DNA of 64,000 nt. Origin: Zarea fungicola. Taxonomy: Eukaryota > Ascomycota > Sordariomycetes > Hypocreales > Cordycipitaceae. Shown piece by piece: positions 13,033 through 23,672 of the stretch. Position 1 is the stretch's first letter. Each line of letters starts with the position of its first letter. The notes under the pieces are model-generated. The model did no database searches. It saw only the letters and a program-made list of their open reading frames with translations, and was not told where the DNA came from. The DNA is taken from positions 62,001 to 126,000 of the forward strand of contig FWCC01000235.1 in NCBI GenBank assembly GCA_900169235.1, given 5' to 3'. Position numbers and translations under genes: made by a program.

Positions 13033-14773
13033 TTGAGAATTCGCAATTGGAAAGCTTAGAGTGCAGAGAGTTGGCAATAGCAGTGAGGAATTACTGTTTT
13101 CTCGAACACCTTTGTAGCTATGAATTGAATTGATGACCTCAAACAAAACACGGCTTACAATTGCTTACTTCTTATAGGCGGACTGACTGTTGGCAATCCT
13201 CTACTTGTTCTGAGTTGGTTCGGCGCAACCAGAAGGAGGCCGATGGGATAGCGCGGAGATCCGACCAAAGACATGTGGGAAAAGACCGAAAGTTTGTCTA
13301 ACTCCGAGTATTGCAGCCTTTTGCCGCTCGGCACCGTCCATAGTTGCTCGGTGTTGAGTGTCACCTCACAAGTTAGCCCCAAGAAGCCGAGTAAAAGAAT
13401 CGTAGAATTAGATATTGGAGGTTTGACCCTGCTTGCTGCGTTGTTGTTAATGGGGCTAGTTCCTGCGCCTCAAGGTGAGCTGTTGTGTGGCTGCTGTGGC
13501 GCGCCATTGTGGCAGTCTGCTAATTTTCAAAAAAAAATAAAAAATGGCTCGTCTTTACTTTATAAAATCATTATTCTTTTAGTGGGGGAGAGGGGAATAA
13601 TACATAATGCTTTGTATAGGTAGGGCTGTGGCAAACGTCTCAGTCCGGTCTGTACATGGTAGCCCCTCTAGTAGTGAAACCAGTTGAGGAACTTGGCTGC
13701 TTACATATATCTGTGCCCAAGACAAACAGCTTGGAATTGTGTCGTGATGAGCTAACTGGTGCTGGGGAAGAAGTCAAAAGCCGCTGAAGCACGGCACTTT
13801 CAAAGTCCATCTTCCTCCCACATCAGCGTTTGCTAACCTTGGCAAGAAAACAAAAACAGTGACGACACAACACCTTGGAATTATTGTATGCCAGGAGACA
13901 CCACAATAGAGTGTCACCATCCCGTCTATTTTTCTACCGAAATTGGCCAAATGCCATGATAAATGGTAACTAGCTACAGAGGATACCCCGGATTTGCTGG
14001 CCGACGTGGGAAAAACAATCGACGGTAGGTGTCTTTGCTGATAGCTTGGCAGATGGAGCTCATCCCACTCTTGGTCTTATCTTGCCGTGCTCAGGCCGCG
14101 AAACACCGCAATGCTGCATTTGCCGACCAGTAGGGGCCTTCCAGATACTCAGACGCCATAACCAATTGCCGACATACCGTTACAGATTAGTTCTGTCCTG
14201 CTTCGGGCGCGTTCGGGCAGCGTTTTTCTCCGTGTTAAGCATAACCTTGTTCCCTCGAACCGCGCATCTCCACTTGGGAACAAATAATTAAACCGTAGAA
14301 CGAGCTTTTTTTTCGCTGGCCGTGAATAATTTCGGTTGTGCTACAATCCGCCAAGGTCCACTGTCCAACCTAGCAGCTCGTGCTAGTAGATTCAGCGCGG
14401 CAACGTCCAAACGATGCAAATACTTCAGAAAGAACACTCCCAGTAGGTCCACGCACTGTCCTGCCCGCCGAGATTCCGCTCGGTTACCACTGCCTTTATT
14501 ACCATGCCTACGGAGTAAAGTACGTCTACATACCGGTGCCAGAAGAACCACGGATCCGTCTTTGCTAACCTGCGGGCGAGGCTGCAGGGGCCGCCATAAT
14601 AGCTTCGGTAAGACCGTACACACTCGCACTATGTCGTAAGCTGCATGGGCAACCCAGCGATGAATCATAAACTGGTTCAAGAGACAAGATAACAGACAAA
14701 TGCGTGACAGAAAAACGGGACCAAGTTAACTTTTACAATAAAACGGCGAACTATCGACCAGAGGCACGATGAC

Positions 14774-14781
14774 CACGTGGG
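14774..14781 (+). promoter_or_regulatory. CACGTGGG, putative NUC-1/Pho4 phosphate-response site
   Basis: CACGTGGG is the high-affinity site described for yeast Pho4, and NUC-1 of Neurospora uses the same CACGTG core. It lies about 390 bp upstream of a GIT1-like permease, a gene type known in yeast to respond to phosphate. The function is inferred. Confidence 0.45.
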
Positions 14782-14975
14782 CTATTGTCCCAGACAAAGC
14801 AGCGCATCTCGGCGGCCGCAATTCCAGGATGGTTGCCGAAATTTATTCCCCCACAGCGCTTGCCGGTTAGCCGGCCTCAAAATGGGGCGTCCTTTGAGGC
14901 CATGGTAGAACACATGCACCAAGACATACTCGGCATTGGCTCGATTCGTTCTTCTTTCAACTACATTTTTGTCTT

Positions 14976-14983
14976 TATAAAAG
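14976..14983 (+). promoter_or_regulatory. TATA box of the GIT1-like permease
   Basis: TATAAAAG lies 190 bp upstream of the permease ATG at 15173, a plausible core promoter element given fungal leader lengths. Confidence 0.4.
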
Positions 14984-15172
14984 GCATCTTTGGAACTGTC
15001 TGACGTTGTTTTTGGACGGCGGACGACACGTAAGGATCCTCTTCCAACATCTGCCTCAGCTGACTGTCGCGTGGTTGAACAACAGCAGCCATTGTCTGTC
15101 CAGATCTCGGCCGAGCGGTCACAGATTCAGTCCCACACCACGGCAGTACGCAGCAACAGGTGCGCACTCACA

Positions 15173-16869
15173 ATGTCTGACGCACAAATCACTGAAAAGG
15201 TCACGGCTGCGCCAGAAGTCCAGAGCGACCATGGCAAGGAGCCTGAGCCCAAGTTTCAAGAGGTTGGCCCCCAGGTGTCTGCAAAGAAGCAGTCTTTGTC
15301 TGACATTTTTACCATCGTAAGCCACTCCCAAAGCCCCTGGTCGATCATCCCCGCGCCATTAAGCCACACGCCACCACACACAGTTAGCCTTCTACCCAGT
15401 AGAGCCTGACATGCTAACAAACTAATGCAGTTTTGCTCCGGCTTCGCCCTGATTTCCGATGGCTACCAGAATAACCTCATGACCATGACCAATGTATTGT
15501 TCAAGAAGGAATATCCAAAGCAGTACACTTCAGACGTCAGCACTCGCGTTTCCAATGCACTCCTGGTTGGTGAGATTCTTGGCCAGGTCGTGGTGGGTCT
15601 AACTTGCGACTATCTTGGTCGCAAGACGGCCATTATCGCCACGACCCTCATGATTGTTCTCGGTGGCATCCTGGCCACTGCAGCTCATGGTGTTACCGTT
15701 GATGGCATGTTTTGGATGTTAACCATTGCACGTGGTATTGTTGGGTTTGGCGCTGGTGAGTCTACCGCTGATAGGACATCATGTGTTAGGGACCCGAAGG
15801 CTGATTCTGAACAGGTGGCGAGTATCCTGCTGCCAGTTCTTCAGCTTCCGAGGCTGCAAATGAGCACACTCTGGATAAACGAGGCCCTGTCTTCATCCTG
15901 GTTACCAATTTGCCCCTCTCATTCGGTGGCCCTCTTGCTGTCTCCGTATTCCTGATCGTTCTCTCGGCTGCTGGTGAAAACCACCTCTCTACTGTGTGGC
16001 GAGTATGCTTTGGTATCGGTGTCCTCTTGCCCTTGTCGGTTTTTTATTTCCGTCTCAAGATGCTCAACTCCAAATTGTACCGTCGCAGTGCCATCAAGAA
16101 GCGTGTTCCGTATCTGCTTGTACTTCGCTACTACTGGAAGACCTTGATCGGAACTTGTGGTGCCTGGTTCCTCTACGACTTCATCACCTTCCCCAACGGT
16201 GTTTTCTCGGGAACAATTATTGCCAGTGTCGTCTCCTCGAGCGACAGTATCCGTAGCACTGCCGAATGGCAGCTGCTTCTTGGAACGATTGCTCTTCCTG
16301 GTGTTTTCCTTGGCGCCTTCTTCTGTGACCGTATTGGCCGAAAGAACGTCATGATGATCGGTTTCTCTGGATATCTCATCTTTGGTCTCATCATCGGTCT
16401 CGCTTACAACAAGATTGTCCACATCATTCCCCTCTTTATTATCTTCTACGGCCTGATGCTTAGCTTTGGCAATTTTGGCCCTGGTGACATGCTGGGCCTC
16501 ATCTCCTCGGAAAGCTACGCCACCAGTGTCCGAGGCACTTGCTATGGTATTAGTGCTGCCGTCGGCAAGGCGGGTGCTGCCATCGGTACTGAAGCTTTTA
16601 AGCCCATCCAGGCTAACCTTGGCAAGAGGTGGACATTCATTATTGCTGCTATTTGCGGTGTTGCCGGCATTCTAGTCACTTTCTTCTTCGTGCCAAAGCT
16701 CACGGGTGAGGATTTGGCCAAGAAAGATGAGACATTCAAGGCCTATCTTTTGGAGAATGGCTGGGATGGTGAAATGGGCGCGGACGACATGGCTAGCCTT
16801 GCTGCACCCGCCGAAGACGTTGAGAGCCACTCTGAGGATGGTGCACACGATACCAAGACTGCTCTGTAA
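15173..16869 (+). CDS. MFS permease, GIT1-like glycerophosphodiester/phosphate:H+ symporter family
   Basis: Three exons: 15173..15316, 15431..15755, 15815..16869, with introns of 114 and 59 bp. The spliced protein has 507 aa. Residues 1-48 form a hydrophilic N-terminus. Twelve hydrophobic helices follow, with the MFS loop motif DYLGRKTA between helices 2 and 3, GFGAGGEYPAASSSA (joined across intron 2) in helix 4, and DRIGRKN in the second half. The stretch FALISDGYQNNLMTM near helix 1 and the GGEYP motif match the phosphate:H+ symporter (PHS) branch that includes yeast Git1, the importer of glycerophosphoinositol and glycerophosphocholine. It should act at the plasma membrane; the exact substrate is inferred from subfamily only. 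The upstream CACGTGGG and TATA box suggest phosphate control. It converges with the Tm-1-like TIM-barrel gene, 196 bp apart. Confidence 0.9.
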
Positions 16870-17065
16870 ATCGATTGTATGATTCACGCCGTTTTTGCTG
16901 CACGAATAATACCCGTCGAAGAATTTGAAGCGAAATGTTTTTGAGTTGGTACAGTCAATTTTTGATATGTAATACTAGACTCTGGTTGTCTCTACGCATT
17001 GAGTGTCCAATTTCGGTGAGACGAATTTGAATTTCATCTTATTAGCAGACACACTGATTTCACCT

Positions 17066-18061
17066 TCATACCGTGCCAGGCTTTAGCCCTTTAAATCTCT
17101 TCGTGATATTTGTGATGGCCTCCTCCACGGGTAATCTTTCCATCGAGCTCGCACCGTAGAATCCATGCACGCCCTTTGTCCTGGCCAGCACATACGCCGC
17201 GTCCTCTGGGGCTGCAATCGGTCCGCCATGGCAGAGGACTAAAATATCCGGCCGAATTGCGATGGCCGCATCCCGAATCTGCTGAATGAGTTTCACGCTC
17301 TCATCCAGGGTCTTGCCCGACGCCGCGCCAATAGAGCCGCTAGTTGTCAGACCCATGTGCGCGACGAGGATGTCAGCACCGGCTGTGGTCATCTTTTGCG
17401 CTTCCTCGACGTTAAACACATACGGCGTCGTAAGGAGGTCCAGGCTGTGAGCGGCATGGATCATGTCTACCTCCAGGTCGTACGACATGCCCGTTTCCTC
17501 GAGGTTAGCGCGGAACTGGCCGTCGATGAGACCGACGGTGGGGAAGTTCTGTACGCCAGCGAAGCCGAGGTCCTGCAGCTGGCGGAGAAAATGATTTGTG
17601 TTGAGCAGTGGGTCGGTGCCGCAGACACCCGCGATCACGGGAGTGTGGTTGACGACGGGCAGGACCTCCTTTGCCTTTTTGATGATGTTAGAGTATGTAG
17701 ACCGATATATGCAGGCACATGCAATACGCAATGCTTAATCAATAGCAGACCCCAGATATTTAAAACGAATACAAACAGTGTCGTATGACTTGTATGTCGG
17801 CGGGCACAGATGGATGTAACGACTCACCATGTCAAGGACTACATCGTTGGCGTTGCCATAGGGCATGAGTCCCGCGAGCGAACCTCGGCCGGCCATTCGG
17901 AAACGACCGCTGTTATAGATAATGATGAGATCACCGCCACCAGCCTCGATGAATTTGGCCGACAAGCCAATGCCTGCACCAGCACCGACAATGGGCTTCC
18001 CTTGTGAGATTTGCGCGCGAAGATTGGCAAGAATTGCCCGTCGATCTGCAGGTGGTGCCAT
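17066..18061 (-). CDS. Tm-1 C-terminal-like TIM-barrel protein (PEP-hydrolase/IGPS-like)
   Basis: Two exons: 17828..18061 and 17066..17674, with a 153-bp intron (donor GTGAGT, branch CTAAC 13 nt before the AAAAAG acceptor). The join reads [13 protein letters not shown] and gives 280 aa. Motifs: [17 protein letters not shown] (about 26-42), [19 protein letters not shown] (47-65), [42 protein letters not shown] and ILVLCHGGP. These define the TIM-barrel family annotated as phosphoenolpyruvate-hydrolase-like and equivalent to the C-terminal half of plant Tm-1. The reaction is not established. The partner half (UPF0261) is the divergent neighbour 624 bp away, which suggests a shared pathway or a two-subunit enzyme. 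The next in-frame ATG upstream of exon 2 would give a product missing the first two strands, so I rejected that start. Confidence 0.88.
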
Positions 18062-18685
18062 GGTTGTGTTTTCCGACGCACGGTCAAATGCAGAATAACG
18101 AATTTTGGAATCTAACGAATTAATTAGTATTGATATGCGGAAGGGTAACAATAGAAGATGCCTTACTCTTCTGACTCACAAATGAGGCTGAATTGTAAAT
18201 GAGAATCGCTTCGGCAAAGCTGGCCGCTCCACTGGCGTCGTTATAACGTCAGAGTGGAGTTGGATCTCCGATGTCCGCTCAAATACTAAGCGTGTGTTTT
18301 TGTCACAGTTAATGCTGTTTAATCAATTGTCACCGCCAGAAATCACAACGATTACCTTTGGCTAAACCGATCAGCCAAGCTATAGAGAAGGTGTAATCGC
18401 TGTTTCTAATAAGATATTCAACGTCGAGTATACAGCTGCATGCACTTTCCCCTCACTTCAAGCAGCTTCAACTTCACTCCATCATCGACGTCCACAGTAT
18501 ATTCTTGTGCAAATTTTCAAATTGCCAGCATACCCCCTCACATATATACATCAGGAATCCATACTGCCAGTGTGCATGAGCTGCGTCTACAGCTCCCCAA
18601 CCGCCAGCGCGCTTTGCTCTCATCCACACCAAAACTGCGGCATATTTTTCGTCTAGAAGGGGCTTCTATGATTAGAGCTTCGAAA
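18062..18685. promoter_or_regulatory. Bidirectional promoter region of the Tm-1-like pair
   Basis: This 624-bp spacer separates two divergently transcribed genes whose products are fused in plant Tm-1. The right part (18440..18685) is open in frame with the UPF0261 gene and contains an ATG at 18440, so part of it could be coding if that start is used. A conserved regulatory site was not identified. Confidence 0.45.
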
Positions 18686-19939
18686 ATGCCAACCGTGGCA
18701 GTTATTGGTACATGCGATACCAAGTTTGATGAGCTCAAGTTCCTTCGAGACCGGGTGCAGGAGAATGAATCTGTTAACGCCATCCTGATTGATGTTGGAT
18801 GGCGACCTATCGACAGCAGCGATATTGCAATAACGCAGCCAATGCTTATCTCTAAATACGGTGACGGAAGGGACTGTTCTTCTTTTTCTCGAGGTCAGTT
18901 CATCGACTTCATCTCGGCATGTGCGGCCAAGGCTGTCAAGGAGCTCTTCGAGAGCCATTCCATCGCCGGAGTCGTCTCGGCTGGGGGGTCTGGTGGTACA
19001 TCTCTCGTGTCATCCATAATGCGAGACGTTTTACCCATCGGGTTTCCTAAGTTGATTGTGTCGACTGTTGCCAGCGGTGATACAGAACCCATCATCGGAG
19101 AAACCGATATTGCACTCATGTACTCGGTAGTCGATGTCGCAGGCTTGAACCATGTATTGAGGGGAATTCTAAGCAATGCCGGTGCTTCGATTAGCGCAGC
19201 AGCTGCGTCTTATTCCAGGAGAAGAGCTCTTGCTGACGAGGACAGCTCGCCAGTCTTGCCAGATAAGAAGCGTGTGGGCATTACAATGTTCGGTGTTACA
19301 ACCCCTGGTGTTGACGCCATACGCTCCCACTTGGAAGCCAACTACCCGATTGAAACATATGTCTTTCATGCCACAGGTCGTGGTGGCAAGGCTATGGAAC
19401 GATTGGTTCGCGAGGGAACGCTTGATGCAGTCATCGACCTCACAACAACCGAGATTGCTGATTATATTGCTGGTGGCGTGATGCCTGCAAGCGATGATCG
19501 CCTAGATGCCGCCGTGCAAAGAGGAATACCAAATATATTGTCATTTGGAGCAACAGATATGATCAATTTTGGAGCCCGAAACACCATTCCCGAAGCTCTA
19601 AAAGATCGCAAAATTGTGGAACACAACTCGTTGGTGACGCTTGTGCGCACTTCACCAGACGACTGTTCCAAGATTGGAAAATTCATCGCAAATAAGCTAA
19701 GGCAAACAAAGAATCCAAATAATATTCAGGTATGGACTCCCAAGGGTGGTGTCAGCATGCTGGCTGTTCCAGGGCGGACCTTTGCGGATGATGCGGCCGA
19801 TGCTGCTCTGTTTGATGCAGTACGTGACGGGCTAAAGGGCACGAATATTGAAGTTGTCGAGGATAACAGAGGTATAAATGACGAGGAATTGGCAAAAGCA
19901 ATCGCGGTCTCACTGGCAAAGAAGTTGGGATACGAATAA
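18686..19939 (+). CDS. UPF0261 / Tm-1-like ATP-binding protein
   Basis: Single exon, 417 aa from the ATG at 18686, which has adenines at -1 to -4 and starts directly before the conserved VAVIGTCDTK. In-frame ATGs at 18668 and 18440 would add 6 or 82 residues; the longer leader looks non-conserved. Motifs: GTCDTK (8-13), SAGGSGGTSLVSS (98-110), VASGDTEPIIGETDIALMYS, ATGRGGKAMERL, DLTTTEIADYIAGGVM, and a C-terminal block with PKGGVSMLAVPG. This is the N-terminal, nucleotide-binding half of plant Tm-1 (tomato inhibitor of tobamovirus RNA replication) and of bacterial UPF0261 proteins. In bacteria and fungi no reaction is firmly assigned. Its partner TIM-barrel half is the divergent neighbour. 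A direct antiviral role in a fungus would be speculation. Confidence 0.9.
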   Translation: MPTVAVIGTCDTKFDELKFLRDRVQENESVNAILIDVGWRPIDSSDIAITQPMLISKYGDGRDCSSFSRGQFIDFISACAAKAVKELFESHSIAGVVSAGGSGGTSLVSSIMRDVLPIGFPKLIVSTVASGDTEPIIGETDIALMYSVVDVAGLNHVLRGILSNAGASISAAAASYSRRRALADEDSSPVLPDKKRVGITMFGVTTPGVDAIRSHLEANYPIETYVFHATGRGGKAMERLVREGTLDAVIDLTTTEIADYIAGGVMPASDDRLDAAVQRGIPNILSFGATDMINFGARNTIPEALKDRKIVEHNSLVTLVRTSPDDCSKIGKFIANKLRQTKNPNNIQVWTPKGGVSMLAVPGRTFADDAADAALFDAVRDGLKGTNIEVVEDNRGINDEELAKAIAVSLAKKLGYE

Positions 19940-20220
19940 TAGGCAAACATGGCCAGAGAATGCATTTGGCAGCTATCGTCATCAATCGACAAAATATATG
20001 AATGAAATTATAATATGACACCCCCTGACGCCTGTATCGAGGGATTAGGAATGAGTAAGCATAAGTTAGCAAATATCTTTCTTTGTAAAGTATCAATTAA
20101 CAATGATGCGCCAGGCAACGAATAACAGGGGCGGTTGAGGGAGCCGAAGGGATGGTTGGTGGGTCAATTATAAGTCTATAGTAGATAATAAGTTAGCGTC
20201 TTTCAACAAATAGTAATCAA

Positions 20221-20292
20221 GCGTCGTTGGTCTAGGGGTTAGGATTCAACTCTTCCAAAGTTGAGGCACGGATTCGAGTTCCGTACGACGCA
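20221..20292 (+). tRNA. tRNA-Gly (TCC)
   Basis: 72 nt with acceptor stem GCGTCGT/ACGACGC and discriminator A. The D-loop contains TAGGGGTTA. The anticodon stem CAACT/AGTTG encloses loop CTTCCAA with anticodon TCC. The T-arm loop is ATTCGAGTT-like with box B GATTCGAGTTC. No intron. Confidence 0.95.
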
Positions 20293-20296
20293 CATC

Positions 20297-20304
20297 TTTT
20301 TTTT
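20297..20304 (+). terminator. RNA polymerase III T-run after tRNA-Gly
   Basis: Eight T residues begin four bases after the tRNA end. Confidence 0.75.
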
Positions 20305-22479
20305 GTCTTTGTTGTCCATGCCACACTCGCAGAGTGGCTGTGGCGAGATGCGCATCCGCAATTATTACACTACCCAGTTTGCCTCTATTTTTTTTCCCCG
20401 TCCCCTTTTGGTAGATGCTGCGGCTGGCGTGCGTGGTATATTTAACCGTGGAATTGAGTCACGACGCATTGAATATTCTTTACCACTGGCGCTAACCGGA
20501 GCTGGGGCACTTCGCGAGTAATTTCCATTACACGATGGATGGATGGGTGGCTCGGAAAGACGCCACACCGTGGCAAGTTACTATCCGTCGCAAAAAAGCG
20601 CACTCACCGTAATACGCAACAGGAGAAGCGACGGAAATTCATGATTCAAAGAGGAGCTTGGCACTTGCCACGTTTTCGCATCGTCCCGGGTAGCTCAAAG
20701 CTTGCTTCGGTGGAATGTTCTCGCCCGAGGCGAACGAGTGGCTGTATGCAAGTCGTGTCCCAGAAACCGGGAGTTTCGGATCCGCCACTTGTAATATTGG
20801 ATTTTTCCGGGCGAAAAGTTTAAAAAAGAAGGAGCAGATGCAGAGGGGCGTGGTGATTTCCAAAACGGCAAGAAAGCTGCGCATTCGGTCTGGCCGAGCT
20901 GTCCGGCGGCACCGCACTATTTCCAATACCCACACAATTGCCTTTACAGCAAACTCGGTAGCCAGACGGCGGAAAGTACCCATCACAGTTTTAAAAAGAC
21001 CTGAATAGGATACTGTCCCGATCTGGGGTGGAATGTTCCATAAGTGTTCTATTTGCCTTTCCTTGCTCTGGAAGGAACGGTCATTGATATGCAAGCCGCG
21101 GGGTTCCAGTACCGCCAAAAGATCTCGATCGGGATCTTTTTTAAATTTAAGTATCTCGCCGACGTCATGACTGTACAAATGGTGACGACTAGCAAAATAA
21201 AAAGAACTCGGGACGCCTACACGGGCTCATCCAAGTGCGAGCTGTTGTCAACTGTGCACACAGACTTTCGGAGCAGTGTACGAATACATGCATAGTAGAC
21301 TTCAGCCAAGTGTATTGTGATGGTGAAGTATAGTCCTTTGCTTAATTAAACCCAAAGAATCAAAAGAAACGCCTGGCTCTCGCAGCCTCGACGCGAGAAA
21401 ACAAAAATCAACCACTGCGACCATAAGTCAGCTCTCTGCAGAGCCTCAGCCTGCGACCTTTGCATTACCAGTGATAAGCTCCTTACTTAGTTTTTGGTAC
21501 AGAGCTCTAACAAACGATAGAAAATGCAGTTGCAACTATTTTAAAATATCACATGAAGGTCTGGTTGTGGTTCCTCATGAAACTTAATGCAGGTTCAAGG
21601 CGCTTGCGTTGCCACTGGCGCCGCCGCAAGACTGGAGCTGGGAGCTGGGGGAACATCTGTATTGAATCTATTTTCAACGGGTAGAAGCGCTCCTTTGATT
21701 TTCTGGAATAGGATGCAATTGCATTCTTTGACGTTGGTATAATCAACCTGAAGAGAAGAGGCTGTGCAAGATTGTTTAAACCGGAGTTCTGCCCCAAAGT
21801 AAAGCCATAATCCACAAAAGTGATCAATGGAGTGCAACGGACCGTTTGTCTAGATGCAGTATAACCACCGATGTAATAGCACGCTCTAGGTAATCACGAA
21901 ATTACTATTGATAACCAGCTACAGCGACCGTGCGGCGTTCATTCCGAGCCAGCGTGCTTACGCCTGCAGCCAGAGCTAAGACTTGATGCGCCCGACTGGC
22001 TGATTTGCTACATGTTGGCCGCTGCTCTTCTTGGGTGATACTGACGCAATGCACCTTGAGAGTCTTTGCATGGCCCGTGGAAGAAATTGCAAACGAGCCC
22101 GGCCCGGTCTGCCTACTAAGCCTGTGACAGCGCCCATCTTGGCTCTAACGGTTTCGGGTTGCAGATGACACGGACCGTCCTATAGCTCACGGCATATCTC
22201 GAGCAGTTGTTGGCCAGCAAGAACTTTGCAATTTTGAAACAGTTGCAACGGGCTTCGTCTCTGTGTAGGGTCTTTTTGGCCACTAGGCAGCGGCCCGAGG
22301 TCCGCGTGCTAAATTTTTGGGACTTTGAAGAAAAGTAATAACAGGAGGCATAAAAGCTGTGGCGTGATCGGCCTTGTCTGGCTTGCGCCTCTCCAATTTC
22401 CGAATACAAAAGTTCTTGATAGCCAGAACCAATAATAAAGATCCCAACAGTGGCGTTCTACTGAAACACGAGGACACGT

Positions 22480-22497
22480 TCTCTCTCTCTCTCTCTC
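22480..22497. repeat. (TC)n microsatellite
   Basis: Nine perfect TC dinucleotides in the gene-poor interval. Confidence 0.9.
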
Positions 22498-23628
22498 CCT
22501 CTTGCTGTGTGTTTGCTTCTTTGCTTGAGTGCCTCCAATGTACCAAATGACCTGGCCGCCTCCAAGGGTACAGTAGCAGCGCATCAAACAGACTCCGAGC
22601 TAGTGTTTGCCAGACTGAAGATCGCGCCCTGACCAATTACTATAACTTATTAGCAGTTTTTTCTCTCGAATTGGTAGATGCATAATGTTTCTTGGCAGGT
22701 TCGTCATGATAGCCCCTGAGCCATGGCCAAAGCTGGACCCAAAAATTATTCCGGCCAGGTTTCCAGAGATGTTCTGGCCAGGGTTACAGTTTGCATTGTT
22801 GGGGCAGAAACCAATAGTGCCCATAAGGGTGATGGTTTTTTTGCTTGTGGGCCTGGAGCAAGCTTCAGCGTGAGATTCGGCAATTAGCGCAGCGGTAGAT
22901 TCGAGATAGTTAATAACCGATGGATAATTCTCCATGGCGTTGAGCACAATGCATTATGTATCGATAAATCTTAAAAAGAACTGCGCGAGGTAGCAGGCTC
23001 GCTGAGACGGCGGTATAACAGCACACACTCGGGATAGTTCGCTGATCTTTCACCAGTGGTTAGATCGTGGGTGTGAATCAACTATTGGCTTTCTTGTCGG
23101 CAACACTCCCATGTAAGTCATCCTGCACTTTAAGAAGCTGCGACTAAACGTTTTTCCCGCACAGGGCTGCTGGAGTCCCAATCCCGATAGCATCGTGGTC
23201 GTGCCTGGGGCTGTGGACATGCCTGTCGTCACGGCTTACCCGTCCGGGCGGCGTGTTTATTACAATGTTCAGATGACAAGAGAAAATTTCAAGATCTCAG
23301 TGAACATGGATCTATTTATGGGTCCATCATATGCAAAACTTGTTTGCAATGTAGTCAGCACGAAACGCTTATGCCGGAATTGACCACTGCGGCTTCTGCT
23401 CCAGAGGTGGATAGTTGGAGCAAAATGGTAAGAATGACGGGAAAGATGAGGAAAAAGTAAACCATATCCCATCAAGCATGGGGGAGAATACAAAGATCTA
23501 AGAACCGCTGCAGCGATATCGGATATGAATCTTTGCCAAGTGAGAATATGGACAGATTCCTGAATCCATGTATGACGACCCTGTAAAACCTAGGCGTGGT
23601 GCCAGGAGAGTATCCTAGCCAGCCTTGT

Positions 23629-23672
23629 AGCTTTTATACAGCTTTTATACAGCTTTCATACAGCTTTTATTC
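23629..23672. repeat. Four tandem 11-bp units (AGCTTTTATAC)
   Basis: The units are at 23629, 23640, 23651 and 23662. The first two are identical; the third has one T-to-C change and the fourth one change near its end. There are no spacers and no palindromic repeat, so this is a minisatellite and not a CRISPR array. Function unknown. Confidence 0.85.

Larger units (their letters stand above)
13033..15172. other. Intergenic between dehydrogenase and permease (divergent)
   Basis: This 2.1-kb region carries the 5' sides of both neighbours. Open frames (13273..13623, 14288..14680 and others) overlap on opposite strands and show no family features. Toward the permease there is a CACGTGGG box at 14774 and a TATAAAAG element at 14976. 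Confidence 0.5.

Noticed and set aside
13273..13623. 116-codon frame starting at a true ATG near the dehydrogenase promoter
   Set aside because: No recognisable domain or splice-linked neighbour, and it sits in the promoter region. A hydrophobic stretch alone is not enough.
18440..18685. N-terminal extension of the UPF0261 protein from the ATG at 18440
   Set aside because: The extra 82 residues are Ser/Thr-rich and not family-like, and the family starts at the MPTVAVIG-type block. Kept only as an alternative start.
20639..21178. 179-codon minus-strand open frame
   Set aside because: Starts at TTG, has random composition and an overlapping opposite frame. No homology recognised.
22600..22947. 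115-codon minus-strand frame with Gly/Asn-rich middle
   Set aside because: Starts at GTG (first ATG four codons in) and shows no known motif. Weakly protein-like, but not supported as a gene.
23629..23672. Short tandem repeats as a CRISPR array
   Set aside because: Units are contiguous with no spacers, and the DNA is eukaryotic.
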